From positions 9,486,001 through 9,550,000 of the forward strand of contig NZ_JAUSWW010000001.1 of the NCBI RefSeq assembly GCF_030815415.1: a stretch of 64,000 nucleotides of DNA. The letters are read 5' to 3'. Each line of letters opens with the position of its first letter. Position 1 is the first letter of the stretch. The stretch comes from Streptomyces canus (GTDB lineage Bacteria > Actinomycetota > Actinomycetes > Streptomycetales > Streptomycetaceae). Under the pieces are notes generated by a model. That model was given only the letters and a program-made list of their open reading frames with translations. It made no database searches and had not been told where the DNA came from. The translations under genes were made by a program, and so were the position numbers. Below are positions 34,012 through 42,702 of the stretch, piece after piece.

Positions 34012-34443
34012 ATGGATGTCAAGAAGAGCATGGGGACGGCCCTCGCGGCCGCGGTGATGGCGACCGGGACTCTCGTCGGGGCCTCGCCGGCCTCTGCGGC
34101 GGCCGGCTGCTCGGGGGCGGGCCCGAGGGTCACCGACTACGCCGGAACCACGTGGAACACGACGTACTGCTACAACTACCAGAGCGGCGATGTGGGCCGC
34201 GGCAGCAACTCCGCGTACTTGAAGACGGGTTACCTCTACGCGGGTACCAACTGGTTCGCCTGTCAGAAGCGAATCCCGGACTGGGAGAACCCGGCGGTCG
34301 GAAACGCTCGTAACAACTGGTGGCTGTGGACCCAGGGCGACGAAGCCGTACAGTACGGCGGCTGGGGCTGGTTCCCCGCCACCAAGGTCTCCGGAGGCAA
34401 CAACTACGAGCCGGTTCCCGGACTTCCTCTCTGCCCCGCCTGA
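34012..34443 (+). CDS. Small Sec-secreted cysteine-containing protein (hypothetical)
   Basis: A 143-residue protein from ATG 34012 with signal peptide KKSMGTALAAAVMATGTLVGASPASAAA. The mature protein has four cysteines (GCSG, YCYN, FACQ, PLCPA), enough for two disulfides, and an aromatic-rich SH3-like text (NSAYLKTGYLYAGTNWFACQKRIPDWENPAVGNARNNWWLWTQGD...GWGWFPATKVSGG). It is co-directional with the preceding small secreted protein and closed by a hairpin terminator. Function unknown; perhaps a wall-binding or inhibitor protein. Confidence 0.7.
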   Translation: MDVKKSMGTALAAAVMATGTLVGASPASAAAGCSGAGPRVTDYAGTTWNTTYCYNYQSGDVGRGSNSAYLKTGYLYAGTNWFACQKRIPDWENPAVGNARNNWWLWTQGDEAVQYGGWGWFPATKVSGGNNYEPVPGLPLCPA

Positions 34444-34480
34444 CAAGGCAGAGCGGGGCCCTTCAGTTCGGTGTCGCATG

Positions 34481-34508
34481 AGGGTCCGTCAGTTTGCTGG
34501 CGGACCCT
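34481..34508 (+). terminator. Terminator after the small secreted protein gene
   Basis: AGGGTCCG and CGGACCCT form perfect outer arms, with TCAG/CTGG partly pairing inside, 40 bases past the stop codon. Confidence 0.75.
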
Positions 34509-34614
34509 TGGTCCCGTCGGCGTTCTCGGCGGTCCGCGCGTCCGTTGTGCACGGCGAACCTGGATGTGACGTACGCCTCAGTATGCTTGTGCATCGAGCT
34601 AAGGAGCGCTGCGC

Positions 34615-35736
34615 ATGAGCTTTCGCCTGAAGGCGATCACCCGTGAGGATCACCTGGCCTTCGTCCGGGCCCGGCCTGCGGTCAGTCACATGCAGGTTCC
34701 CTCGTGGGGCGATGTGAAGCCGGACTGGCGGGCGGAGAGCCTGGGATGGTTCGACGAGAGCGACCGTCTCGTCGGCGCGGGACTGGTACTGCTGCGGCCG
34801 TTGCCGAAGCTGAAGCGCTACCTGGCCTACCTGCCCGAGGGGCCGGTCATCGACTGGGCCGCGCCGGATCTGGAGCGATGGCTCGAGCCGATGCTCGCGT
34901 ACCTGAAGGAGCGGGGCGCGGTCTCGGTGAAGATGGGGCCGCCCGTGGTGGCTCGCCGCTGGAGTGCCGAGGCGGTCAAGGCGGCGATCGCCGACCCGCG
35001 GGCGGGGCGACTGCGGGACGTGGAGGCGACCGTGCGCGAGCCGCGCGCCTTCGACCTCGCCGACCGGCTGCGCCGGATGGGCTGGCAGCAGACCGAGCCC
35101 GGAGGCGAGGACGGCTTCGCCGCGGGCCAACCGCGCTACGTCTTCCAAGTGCCCTTCGCCGGGCGGTCGTTGGAGGAGGTCCAGCGGGGCCTGAACCAGC
35201 AGTGGCGCCGCAACATCAAGAAGGCGGAGAAGGCCGGCGTCAAGGTCGTCCAGGGCGGATACGAGGACCTGCCCGCCTTCTACGAGATCTATGTGGAGAC
35301 CGCCGAGCGGGACCGGTTCATTCCCCGCCCGCCAGCCTACTTCCAGCGGATGTGGACCGCGCTCAAGGCCGAGGACCCTGACCGCATGCGCCTCTACCTC
35401 GCCCAGCACGAAGGCGAGGTGCTCGCGGCGGCCACGATGCTGATGGTCGGCGAGCACGCCTGGTACTCCTACGGCGCCTCCACCAGCCGCAAGCGCGAGG
35501 TCCAGCCGAACAACGCCATCCAGTGGCGGATGATGAGCGACGCCCACGCGCTCGGAGCTGCCGTCTACGACTTCCGCGGCATCACCGACACCCTGGAGGA
35601 GAGCAACCACCTGCTGGGACTGCTGCGGTTCAAGGTCGGCACCGGCGGCGAGGCCGTCGAATACCTCGGCGAGTGGGACTTCCCCATCAGCAAGGTGCTG
35701 CACAAGGCTCTCGACCTCTACATGTCCCGCCGCTGA
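34615..35736 (+). CDS. femX: FemX/FemAB-family peptidoglycan bridge aminoacyltransferase
   Basis: A 373-residue tRNA-dependent aminoacyltransferase with two GNAT-like lobes and a helical arm. Characteristic text: HMQVPSWGDVKPDWRAESLGWFD, YLAYLPEGPVIDW, RYVFQVPFAGRSLEEVQRGLNQQWRRNIKKAEKAGVKVVQGG, YSYGASTSRKREVQPNNAIQWRMMSDAHALGAAVYDFRGI and LLRFKVGTGGEAVEYLGEWDFP. In Streptomyces (LL-diaminopimelate, glycine bridge) this family adds the glycine to the lipid II stem peptide; VanK is a relative. ATG follows AAGGAG. There are no vancomycin-resistance genes nearby, so it is an additional house-keeping-type copy. Confidence 0.9.
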   Translation: MSFRLKAITREDHLAFVRARPAVSHMQVPSWGDVKPDWRAESLGWFDESDRLVGAGLVLLRPLPKLKRYLAYLPEGPVIDWAAPDLERWLEPMLAYLKERGAVSVKMGPPVVARRWSAEAVKAAIADPRAGRLRDVEATVREPRAFDLADRLRRMGWQQTEPGGEDGFAAGQPRYVFQVPFAGRSLEEVQRGLNQQWRRNIKKAEKAGVKVVQGGYEDLPAFYEIYVETAERDRFIPRPPAYFQRMWTALKAEDPDRMRLYLAQHEGEVLAAATMLMVGEHAWYSYGASTSRKREVQPNNAIQWRMMSDAHALGAAVYDFRGITDTLEESNHLLGLLRFKVGTGGEAVEYLGEWDFPISKVLHKALDLYMSRR

Positions 35737-35824
35737 CGCTGCGGTTGCCGCGTGCTGATCGTCGACGCGGATGCGCCGCCGGATGCGGTTGCAGTGGGAT
35801 GGGGGAGGTCGGTGAGGTAGCTCC

Positions 35825-36797
35825 ATGGACGGTGCCACGGAGCAGGCCCGACGGGCGAGGCCAGGACGAAACCGCGGGACTGCGACGCACCCGGGTCCAT
35901 GGCACAGGCCGGCGGTGCTCGGGGGCCTGATGCTGGCCGCCTTCACCTTCAATACGGCGGAGAACCTGCCCGTCGGCCTGCTGGAACTCATCTCCGAAGG
36001 CCTGCGGGTGCCTCTGCCGGCGGTCGGCTTCCTGGTCACGGGATACGGCGTGACGGTGGCCGAGGCATCCGTGCCGCTCGCCCACGCCGTACGGGCCGTC
36101 CCGCGACGTCATGTGCTCACGGGGGCCCTCGCCGCCCTGGTCGTGTCCAGTCTCATGGCCGCGCTGGCGACCTCGTACTGGCTGCTCCTGGCGGCGCGGC
36201 TGCTGACCGCGCTCGCTCAGGCGCCGTTCTGGGCTGTGATGGGACCGGTCGCGGTAGGCCTGTTCGCGCCCGAGGTCCGCGGCCGTGTCGTGGCGGCACT
36301 GTCGGTTGCCGGCTCGCTCGCGCTCGTACTCGGTGTTCCCGTCGGGACCTGGCTGGGCCGGCAGAGCCACTGGCAAGCACCCGTCGCCGTACTGGCGGTC
36401 CTGGGACTCGTCTCTCTTGTGACCATCGCCGTGCTGTTGCCGACCTCGTGTCCGGGAGAAGAGGTGTTGCCTGTCTGGCCGGGGTGAGCATGACCGGGGT
36501 GCTGCTGGACCGCTTTCCGCAGGCCGCGCTGACTGCTGATGGGCGGTACTCTCGGGCCGGTGTTCAATGACCACCCAGAACGCGATGCTGCATTGCGCAC
36601 CGGGCCGTACCGACATCGCCCTCGCGGCGAACTCCGGCGCCTACAACGCCGGCATCGCGGCGGGCGCCGCGCTCGGCGGACTGATCCTGTCGCTCGCCGA
36701 TGTGCGTGCCGCCATCCTCGCAGGAGGGCTGCTGACTGTCGTGGCCTGCACGGTACTGCTCGTCGGGGGCTGTATGCGCCGATTGGCGGTCAGATAG
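35825..36797 (+). pseudogene. MFS transporter wrecked by deletion and several frameshifts
   Basis: The N-terminal half is intact (LGGLMLAAFTFNTAENLPVGLLELISEGL, then TM helices up to VTIAVLLPTS, ending at 36487). In the next frame ACLAGVSMTGVLLDRFPQAAL can be read, then LMGGTLGPVF in a third, and from 36567 the last helices (TTQNAMLHCAPGRTDIALAANSGAYNAGIAAGAALGGLIL). Roughly 100 residues of the middle are gone and at least two single-base shifts have occurred. The intact ancestor would be a 12-TM drug or sugar efflux pump of the AraJ/Cmx type. Confidence 0.82.
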
Positions 36798-36941
36798 GAA
36801 GGTTCCGGCATGAACGGAACCGGCCCATCGGCCGTATTCTTACGCGATCGAGGTGCGTATCCGGCCAAAATCCTCGGTCTTCATGGGTTTGTGCACACGG
36901 GTCGCACGCGTACCGCGGCCCCGGGGGAGTGAGGGGCAACC

Positions 36942-38282
36942 ATGGTGGCGGAGAGTCATACGGTGCGGACGGGCACTGTGCTTCCGGTGGACGCGGCGCG
37001 CTGGGCGATGTGGACATTCGTCATCGCCAACGTGGTGATCGTCGAGGCGCTGTTCGTCAGTGCCGGATCGGGCAAGAACGAGGTGCTCACGGTCGCCAAG
37101 TTCTTCGGACTGCACGCGGCCCTGCTGATGCTGCTGCAACTGCTTCTCGTGGCCCGGCTGCCGTGGCTGGACCGCCGTATCGGCATGGACCGGCTCACGG
37201 TGTGGCATCGCTGGGTCGGCTTCACCCTGCTGTGGACCGTCCTGACCCACGCGACACTCGTGGTCCTCGGCTACGCGACACTCGACGACACCTCCATGGC
37301 GAAGACGTTCGTCGCGCTGAGCGGGGTGCCGGCCTCACTGCTGGGCATGCTGGCCGCGGCCGTCATCGTCGTGATCGCCCTGGTCTCCACCCGGTCCCTG
37401 CGCAGGCGGTTGCGGTACGAGGTCTGGCACGGTCTGCACCTGCTGCTCTACGTGGCCCTGGGCCTGGCGTTCGTACACCAGTTGCAGGAGACGACCACGT
37501 TCACGTCCTCCGCTTTCGCCACCGCCTACTGGTGGATCCTGTGGCTGTTCGCCTTCGGCGCGCTGCTGACCGGGCGCCTCGTCGTGCCGCTGTGGCGCAA
37601 CGCCTACCACCGGTTCAGCGTGGCGGCCGTGGTGCCGGAGTCGCACGACGTGGTCTCCGTGTATGTCACCGGCCGACACCTCGACAAACTCCCGGCCCGG
37701 GCGGGTCAGTTCTGCATCTGGCGGTTCCCCGGCCACAACCACTGGTGGCTCGCGAACCCCTTCTCGCTCTCGGCGGCGCCCGACGGGCGCGGACTGCGCC
37801 TCACGGCGAAGGCCGTGGGCAGCGCCAGCGCCGGCCTGCGCAACCTCCCCGTCGGCAGCCGCGCCTACGTCGAAGGACCCTACGGCGCGTTCACCTCGCT
37901 GCACCGGAGCCGACCCGGGGCCTTGCTGATCGCCGGTGGCGTGGGGATCACGCCGGTGCGGGCCATGCTGGAGGAGCAGACGAGCGGTGACGTCGTCGTG
38001 CTGTACCGGGTGCGCAGTGAGGCCGAAGCCGTCCTGCTGAACGAGGTGCGCCGCCTGTTGGCCCTGCGGGGCGGACGCCTCCGCCTGCTCACCGGCCGGA
38101 CCGGCGAGGGTGGCGTCCCGCCGTTCGGCGCGGGCAGCCTGTACCAGTTGGTTCCCGACATCACCACGCGCGACGTATACGTGTGCGGGCCGCCGGCCAT
38201 GACGGCGGCCGTCCTGGCCGGCCTGCGCGACCTGCGCGTCCCCGCACGACAGGTGCACGCCGAGAGGTTCGGGTTGGCCTGA
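36942..38282 (+). CDS. Ferric-reductase-like membrane flavoprotein with ferredoxin-reductase domain
   Basis: A 446-residue protein. The N-terminal half has six helices with the paired haem-ligand histidines of the ferric reductase/NOX-like domain (WHRWVGFTLLWTVLTHATLV and YEVWHGLHLLLYVALGLAFVHQL). The C-terminal half has an FAD-binding barrel (RAGQFCIWRF...NPFSLSAAP) and an NADPH domain (LLIAGGVGITPVRAMLEE ... DVYVCGPPAMTAAVLAGLR). It moves electrons from NAD(P)H across the membrane to ferric iron, oxygen or another acceptor. GGGAGTGAGGGGCAACC precedes ATG. A single gene between a pseudogene and the S66 peptidase. Confidence 0.88.
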   Translation: MVAESHTVRTGTVLPVDAARWAMWTFVIANVVIVEALFVSAGSGKNEVLTVAKFFGLHAALLMLLQLLLVARLPWLDRRIGMDRLTVWHRWVGFTLLWTVLTHATLVVLGYATLDDTSMAKTFVALSGVPASLLGMLAAAVIVVIALVSTRSLRRRLRYEVWHGLHLLLYVALGLAFVHQLQETTTFTSSAFATAYWWILWLFAFGALLTGRLVVPLWRNAYHRFSVAAVVPESHDVVSVYVTGRHLDKLPARAGQFCIWRFPGHNHWWLANPFSLSAAPDGRGLRLTAKAVGSASAGLRNLPVGSRAYVEGPYGAFTSLHRSRPGALLIAGGVGITPVRAMLEEQTSGDVVVLYRVRSEAEAVLLNEVRRLLALRGGRLRLLTGRTGEGGVPPFGAGSLYQLVPDITTRDVYVCGPPAMTAAVLAGLRDLRVPARQVHAERFGLA

Positions 38283-38403
38283 CCGGACGGGGTCACGCCT
38301 GGAGACGTAGGGCGTCGAACTGGGCTGCACGCCGGTGTGGACGCGGTCGTCCCTTGGTGAAACCGTTGCCCGGTTGCGGGCTCGGTCCGCGCAGAATCGT
38401 CGG

Positions 38404-39345
38404 ATGGATCACTCCCGGAATCCGCAAGTATTGAGGGCGCCGCGGGTGCGGTCCGGAGATCGGGTGCGGATCGTCGCTCCGGCCGGTTCGCCGAGTCGGG
38501 AAGAAGTCGCCCGGGGTGTCGAACTGCTCACCTCGTGGGGCCTTCGGGTCGAGCTGGGCGAGCACGTCTTCGATCAGTGGGGCTACATGGCCGGCCGCGA
38601 CGAGGACCGTGTCTTCGACCTGAACGCGGCGTTCCGCGATCCGGGGGTGCGCGCCGTGATCGCCGCTCGGGGCGGCAAAGGCGCCTACCGCATTGTCGAC
38701 GACCTCGCCACGGACGCCCTCCGACGTGACCCCAAACCTGTCGTCGGCTTCAGCGACATCACCCACCTCCACCTCGCCGTGTGGTCACGATGCCGTCTGG
38801 CCAGCTTCCTCGGCCCCTTCGCCAAATCCCACGACACCTACACCGGGCCCGCGTCCGCCGAGTCCCTGCGCTGCGCGCTGATGACCACCGACCCGGTGAC
38901 CCTGCATCGCGACGCGTCCGAGGCCACCGTGGACGTCACCGTGGACGGCACAGCCACGGGCATCCTGATGGGCGGCAACCTCATCGCGATCCGCACGGAG
39001 ACGGGAGCCGGCCTGCCCAGCCTGCAGGGGGCGATTCTCTTCCTCGAACACCAGCGAGGAACCGGGCTCGGTGAGGTCGATCGCGCACTGACCCAGCTCA
39101 CTCGCTCCCGGGCGCTCGACGGGCTGCGCGGCGTCGCCCTCGGCCAGTTCCTCGGTTTCGACCGCGACGCCGAGGACCCGGCACTCGGCGGATGGGGCAT
39201 CCGCGACGTACTGCACGACCGACTGGCCGCACTCGGCGTCCCCGTCCTGGGCGGACTCCCCGCAGGGCACGGCAACCATCCCCCGACCATCCCCCCTGGG
39301 CACCCGGGCGACCATCGACACAGCCACCGGAACCCTCACCGTTGA
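38404..39345 (+). CDS. LD-carboxypeptidase (S66), C-terminus altered by a C-tract frameshift
   Basis: A 313-residue peptidase. Motifs: ARGGKGAYRIVDDL, nucleophile Ser in KPVVGFSDITHLHL, Glu in ILFLEHQRGTG and His in GGLPAGHGNHPPT. The last residues (PPGHPGDHRHSHRNPHR) are out of frame: deleting one base of the six-C run at 39291-39296 would give PLGTRATIDTATGTLTVEPAVV, the usual ending, with a stop at 39359-39361. The triad is complete before the shift, so the enzyme may still fold. It should act on L,D-linked muropeptides in wall recycling. A sequencing error in the C run is possible. Confidence 0.82.
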   Translation: MDHSRNPQVLRAPRVRSGDRVRIVAPAGSPSREEVARGVELLTSWGLRVELGEHVFDQWGYMAGRDEDRVFDLNAAFRDPGVRAVIAARGGKGAYRIVDDLATDALRRDPKPVVGFSDITHLHLAVWSRCRLASFLGPFAKSHDTYTGPASAESLRCALMTTDPVTLHRDASEATVDVTVDGTATGILMGGNLIAIRTETGAGLPSLQGAILFLEHQRGTGLGEVDRALTQLTRSRALDGLRGVALGQFLGFDRDAEDPALGGWGIRDVLHDRLAALGVPVLGGLPAGHGNHPPTIPPGHPGDHRHSHRNPHR

Positions 39346-39373
39346 GCCGGCAGTCGTCTAGGGTCTCAGCGTG

Positions 39374-39736
39374 ATGGATGAGAGGGAGCAGGCTGTGCAA
39401 GCGGCCATCGATGGAGAGTTGCGGCTTCTCGACCCCGAGGTGCGTGCTTCTCCGGCCCGTGTCCTGGCGCTTTTGGACTCGGAGTTCACCGAGATCGGCG
39501 CTTCTGGGCGCCGATGGGATGTGGAGTCGATCCTCAGCGTCACGAGCGGAGGCTCGGTGTCTGCGGACTCTCCTGTGGAGGTCAGTGAGATGTCCGGTGC
39601 CGTGCTTGCTCCGGGCGTCGTCCACCTCACGTACTTGGCGGAGAACCAAGGCCGCCGGACTTGGCGTAGTTCGTTGTGGCGCCTGACGGACACGGGCTGG
39701 CGGATGTACTTCCACCAGGGAACCTTGACCAGCTGA
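39374..39736 (+). CDS. DUF4440 / NTF2-like protein
   Basis: A 120-residue cytosolic protein (ATG 39374). The pattern QAAIDGELRLLDPEVRASPARVLALLDSEFTEIGASGRRWDVESIL, then HLTYLAENQGRRTWRSSLWRLTDTGWRMYFHQGT, is that of the DUF4440 group of the SnoaL/NTF2 fold. These small cone-shaped proteins serve as enzymes or ligand binders; none of the neighbours suggests which. The start lies only 12 bases after the restored stop of the frameshifted S66 gene, so the two may have been co-transcribed. Confidence 0.82.
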   Translation: MDEREQAVQAAIDGELRLLDPEVRASPARVLALLDSEFTEIGASGRRWDVESILSVTSGGSVSADSPVEVSEMSGAVLAPGVVHLTYLAENQGRRTWRSSLWRLTDTGWRMYFHQGTLTS

Positions 39737-39799
39737 ACACGGGTCCGCCCCGCAGTCGATCTCGCACGTACGCGCTCTGCGACCGAGACGGGATGGCTG

Positions 39800-40354
39800 T
39801 CACGCGCCGACAGATCCTCTGTCTCCCGCCTCTTGCCCGGCAGCGGATGCCGTTCCTGCCACTGTCCATATCGCCATGCCCCACAGAGAGAGCCCAGAAG
39901 TGAGGCCCACTACAAGGCGAACGGTTTCGTCGGGGACATCGGTGAGCCAGACGATCATGCCCGCCGTGCCGGAAGCGATCAACAAGGCGGCCGGTGTGCG
40001 CAGTCGGGGCTGCTCGAACACCGCTGCCAGTGGCAGGAAGTGGAGCCCGACCACGATCGCGACCAGTGGGGGGACGAGCACCGGCGCGCCGATGTGACGG
40101 CAGACTGCGACGATCACGAGGATCAACAGCCACTGGAGTCCGTTGATCTGGTTGAACCGCCGACGTCGGTCGACGGGGAACGGTCCCCCTGCCGACGAGG
40201 GAAGGAAGCGGCGCGCGGAAAGCATCAGCGCCGCCGTGACGGCACAGCCGACCGCGATCAGAACCAGCCGCGTCAACCCGTCGAACGCGCTCGAGCCCAG
40301 CAGCCACCAGCCGAGCCCGAACAACGCGAGGAACCCCACCCCTGATCTGAACAC
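39800..40354 (-). CDS. Integral membrane protein of about six helices (hypothetical)
   Basis: A 184-residue protein from GTG 40354, with AGGA eight bases before; frames reaching further left in the protein are arginine-rich. Hydrophobic segments: FLALFGLGWWLLGSSAF, LVLIAVGCAVTAALML, INGLQWLLILVIVAVCRHIGA, PLVAIVVGLHFLPLAAVF, PAALLIASGTAGMIVWL and LVVGLTSGLSLWGMAIWTVAGTA. The conserved-looking GLHFLPLAAVF and LQWLLI resemble small DUF-type membrane proteins of actinobacteria. No function can be assigned. It follows the LAETG-protein gene in the same direction after 52 bases, so it may belong to that transcript. Confidence 0.65.
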   Translation of the reverse strand: MFRSGVGFLALFGLGWWLLGSSAFDGLTRLVLIAVGCAVTAALMLSARRFLPSSAGGPFPVDRRRRFNQINGLQWLLILVIVAVCRHIGAPVLVPPLVAIVVGLHFLPLAAVFEQPRLRTPAALLIASGTAGMIVWLTDVPDETVRLVVGLTSGLSLWGMAIWTVAGTASAAGQEAGDRGSVGA

Positions 40355-40406
40355 GCTCGAGATCCTAGGCCGAAGAGCATCTCTCCGGCCCAAGGATTCT
40401 CCTGCG

Positions 40407-41588
40407 TCAGCTCGCTCCCTGGTTACGGCGGCGGCGCACGATGAGGAGCGTGGCCGCACCCGTGATCACTGCCGCGGCGGCCGCGCCGGTGAGCGGGAGC
40501 GTCGAGGAGCCGGTCTCTGCCAAGTAGCCGCCGTTCGGCGTCGTCTCGTTGCCGCCGGTCGACGACGACCCGCCGGCCGAGCTGTCGGAGCCAGGGGTGG
40601 GGCTGTCCGTCGGGCCGGCCGACTCCCCGCCTGTGACGTCCAGCGTGATGTCGGCCTTGTCGTTGTCCTTGTCGGGGTCGAACGGCCGCGCTTCCGTGCT
40701 CAGCGCCACCGAGCCCTTGGCGCCCGACACCCGCTTGTCGATCTTCAGCTCGAAGGTGTAGGTCTCTCCGCTGCCCTCATAGAGCGACCGCATGCCGCAG
40801 AAGTACGTCCTGCCCTCCGCGCGGCAGAACTGGCCGCGCTTGACGACGGACGTTCCGGCGGGAGGTGTGATGATGACCTGGACGGACTTGTCCCCTTGCC
40901 TGGGCTGAACCCAGGCGGGCCCGGCGTTGGTGAACGTCGCCTTCATCGTCACCGTGTCACCGACGCTCCCCTTCAGCGCGGCACCCGTCACCTGGTAGTC
41001 GGCCGTGTTGACCGCGGTGACGGGGACAGTGACAACTCCTGTGGTCCCCGCACTCCCGGCCTGTCCCTCGACCAGTTTCACCGCCGGTGCGGTTCCCGTC
41101 ACCGGTGTTGTGCCGTTGTCGTCAACTCCGGGTTCGACGTCCGCGACGCGCACGCGCAGCTCCTCGTTGAGCGCACGGTCCAGTGTCGTGACACGCAGCA
41201 GCTTTTCGGGTGTATAGACGACGCCCGGCTCCACCACCTGGTCGAACCCGCACGCCGCCGTCCATCTCTCGGGCATCTCGTCGTAGGGCCGGACGTGCTG
41301 TACCCAGCAGTTGGAGGGAACCTCCGCGAAGTCGAGTCCTCGGGTGACGTAGTAGGACACCCACACCTTCTCCGCCGCTACGGTGCTCTTGTTCGCCACG
41401 GTGACCGGCAGATCGAAGCTGCTCCCCGGCTTCACCCCGTCGAGTGCTTTGATGCCTCCAACGACCAATTCGGGTGCGGGTTCATCGCCGTAGGCAGCGG
41501 GAGCCGCGCCCAGCGCGAGCAGGCCCGCAGCGCCGAGGACGGCGACTGCGGCACGGGAGGCGCGACGGTTGTGCGGCGCTATTGGCAT
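40407..41588 (-). CDS. LAxTG surface protein (class E sortase substrate)
   Basis: A 393-residue protein. A Sec signal (RRASRAAVAVLGAAGLLALGAAPAAYG) leads into two CARDB/DUF11-like beta-sandwich regions (PGSSFDLPVTVANKSTVAAEKVWVSYYVTRG; VGDTVTMKATFTNAGPAWVQPRQGD) with paired cysteines, then a Ser/Gly/Pro/Thr linker and the sorting signal LAETG, a hydrophobic helix and RRRR. LAxTG is the motif cut by the class E sortases of Streptomyces, which link proteins to the peptidoglycan. No sortase gene is nearby, so a core sortase must act in trans. Probably adhesion or wall architecture. Confidence 0.88.
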   Translation of the reverse strand: MPIAPHNRRASRAAVAVLGAAGLLALGAAPAAYGDEPAPELVVGGIKALDGVKPGSSFDLPVTVANKSTVAAEKVWVSYYVTRGLDFAEVPSNCWVQHVRPYDEMPERWTAACGFDQVVEPGVVYTPEKLLRVTTLDRALNEELRVRVADVEPGVDDNGTTPVTGTAPAVKLVEGQAGSAGTTGVVTVPVTAVNTADYQVTGAALKGSVGDTVTMKATFTNAGPAWVQPRQGDKSVQVIITPPAGTSVVKRGQFCRAEGRTYFCGMRSLYEGSGETYTFELKIDKRVSGAKGSVALSTEARPFDPDKDNDKADITLDVTGGESAGPTDSPTPGSDSSAGGSSSTGGNETTPNGGYLAETGSSTLPLTGAAAAAVITGAATLLIVRRRRNQGAS

Positions 41589-41774
41589 GGATGGATCCTC
41601 TGTTGGAGCGCAGGTGGACGGACGGAGTCTGCCAGGAGAACAGTCCTTCGGTCGCTAGACTCCTGCCGATCTCGGAGGGTTGCACGTCCGGCGCATCCTC
41701 TGCTGATGATCACCTCATCGCACGCCGTCCGGCGCGGACTCAGGGTGACGGGATCGCCTCCGTCGCGCCCCGCG

Positions 41775-42063
41775 CCCCGAGGTCTACGAGGCCGCCCCGG
41801 CGCCGGAATTGGCGGAGCTCAGGGATTCGTTCACGCCGACGTACGCCGATCTGGACCACACCCTCGCCTTCCTGCGCCTGGCGAGAGGGGGCCCGAGCGA
41901 TCCGGCGCCCTTGAAGTGGGCGACGCCGGAGCTGTTCCGGTGGTACTACGTGCGGGACGAGGGCCTGGCGGTCAGGCGGGCGGGCGTCGATCTGGCCCTC
42001 TCGCATGGCGTCGAGGCCGTGTCCGTGAGGCGGCCGTTGACCACCTCGGGCGCAGGCCCGTGT
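41775..42063 (+). other. Possible decayed coding sequence of unknown family
   Basis: Between the LAETG gene and the MarR gene a rightward frame reads PEVYEAAPAPELAELRDSFTPTYADLDHTLAFLRLARG and ATPELFRWYYVRDEGLAVRRAGVDLALSHGVEAVSV. The composition is protein-like and the aromatic/acidic pattern looks real, but there is no start codon with a ribosome site and the frame then runs antisense through the MarR gene. I do not recognise the family. Probably the middle of a lost gene. Confidence 0.3.
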
Positions 42064-42123
42064 GGTCCGAGCCGCCGCCGGAAGGCCCCCGAGCAGCCTG
42101 GCCGGACCGGGGGAAGTGGGCCG

Positions 42124-42630
42124 TCACTTGATGGCGGTATCGCCGAGGGCCTCCAGCATCTGCCGGAGGGCGTCGGCGGTCTTGTCGACCAGGTCGCGGT
42201 CCACGTCGGCGAGCAGTTGTGCGTAGTTCGCCAGATGGTCGGCGAAGGCGGTCCGGGTGACCTCGTGTCCGTGCGGGGTGAGGCGGATCTTGACGGTGCG
42301 CCGGTCGTCGCCTTCGCGCACCCGCTCGACCAGGCCCTTGGCCTCCATCTTGTCGATGCGGTTGGTGATGGCGCCGGAGGTCACCATGGACGCCTTGAGG
42401 AAGGCGCCGGCGGTGAGGGCGTAGGGAGGTCCGGAGCGCTGCAGCGTGGTGAGCACGTCGAACTCGCCGTGCTCCACTCCGTGTGCGGCGGCTGAGGCCT
42501 TGGCGGTCTTGTCGATGACCCGGGCCAGCCGCTGGATCCGCGCGAAGAGTTCCACCGGCCACAGGTCCTCCACCACATCGGGGCGCTCCTTGGCCCACTG
42601 GCCGATGATCGCGTCCACGGCATCGCTCAT
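42124..42630 (-). CDS. MarR-family repressor of the divergent MFS/cupin operon
   Basis: A 168-residue regulator; ATG 42630 is taken because GGGAGGAACAGCGGAG is just upstream. The winged helix is AGAFLKASMVTSGAITNRIDKMEAKGLVERVREGDDRRTVKIRLTPHGHEV, with the DDRRT wing typical of MarR. Flanking helices (VEDLWPVELFARIQRLARVIDKTAK...; VDRDLVDKTADALRQMLEAL) form the dimer. Two palindromes built on the core TCAACGTTGA fill the intergenic space, so it most likely represses itself and the efflux pump until a ligand binds. Confidence 0.9.
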   Translation of the reverse strand: MSDAVDAIIGQWAKERPDVVEDLWPVELFARIQRLARVIDKTAKASAAAHGVEHGEFDVLTTLQRSGPPYALTAGAFLKASMVTSGAITNRIDKMEAKGLVERVREGDDRRTVKIRLTPHGHEVTRTAFADHLANYAQLLADVDRDLVDKTADALRQMLEALGDTAIK

Positions 42631-42653
42631 CTCCGCTGTTCCTCCCCAGGAAA

Positions 42654-42690
42654 ACTCTTTCAACGTTAAGAGACTTGACGTTGAAAGAGT
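42654..42690. promoter_or_regulatory. MarR operator 1: 13-bp inverted repeat
   Basis: ACTCTTTCAACGT (42654-42666) and ACGTTGAAAGAGT (42678-42690) are perfect complements around an 11-base spacer that includes TTGAC. The site overlaps the likely promoters of both divergent genes. Confidence 0.85.
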
Positions 42691-42702
42691 CGGGCTGCTT
42701 TT

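Noticed and set aside
34615..35736. Vancomycin-resistance (VanK) role for the FemX-type gene
   Set aside because: No vanHAX, vanRS or vanJ genes nearby; a general bridge enzyme is the simpler reading.
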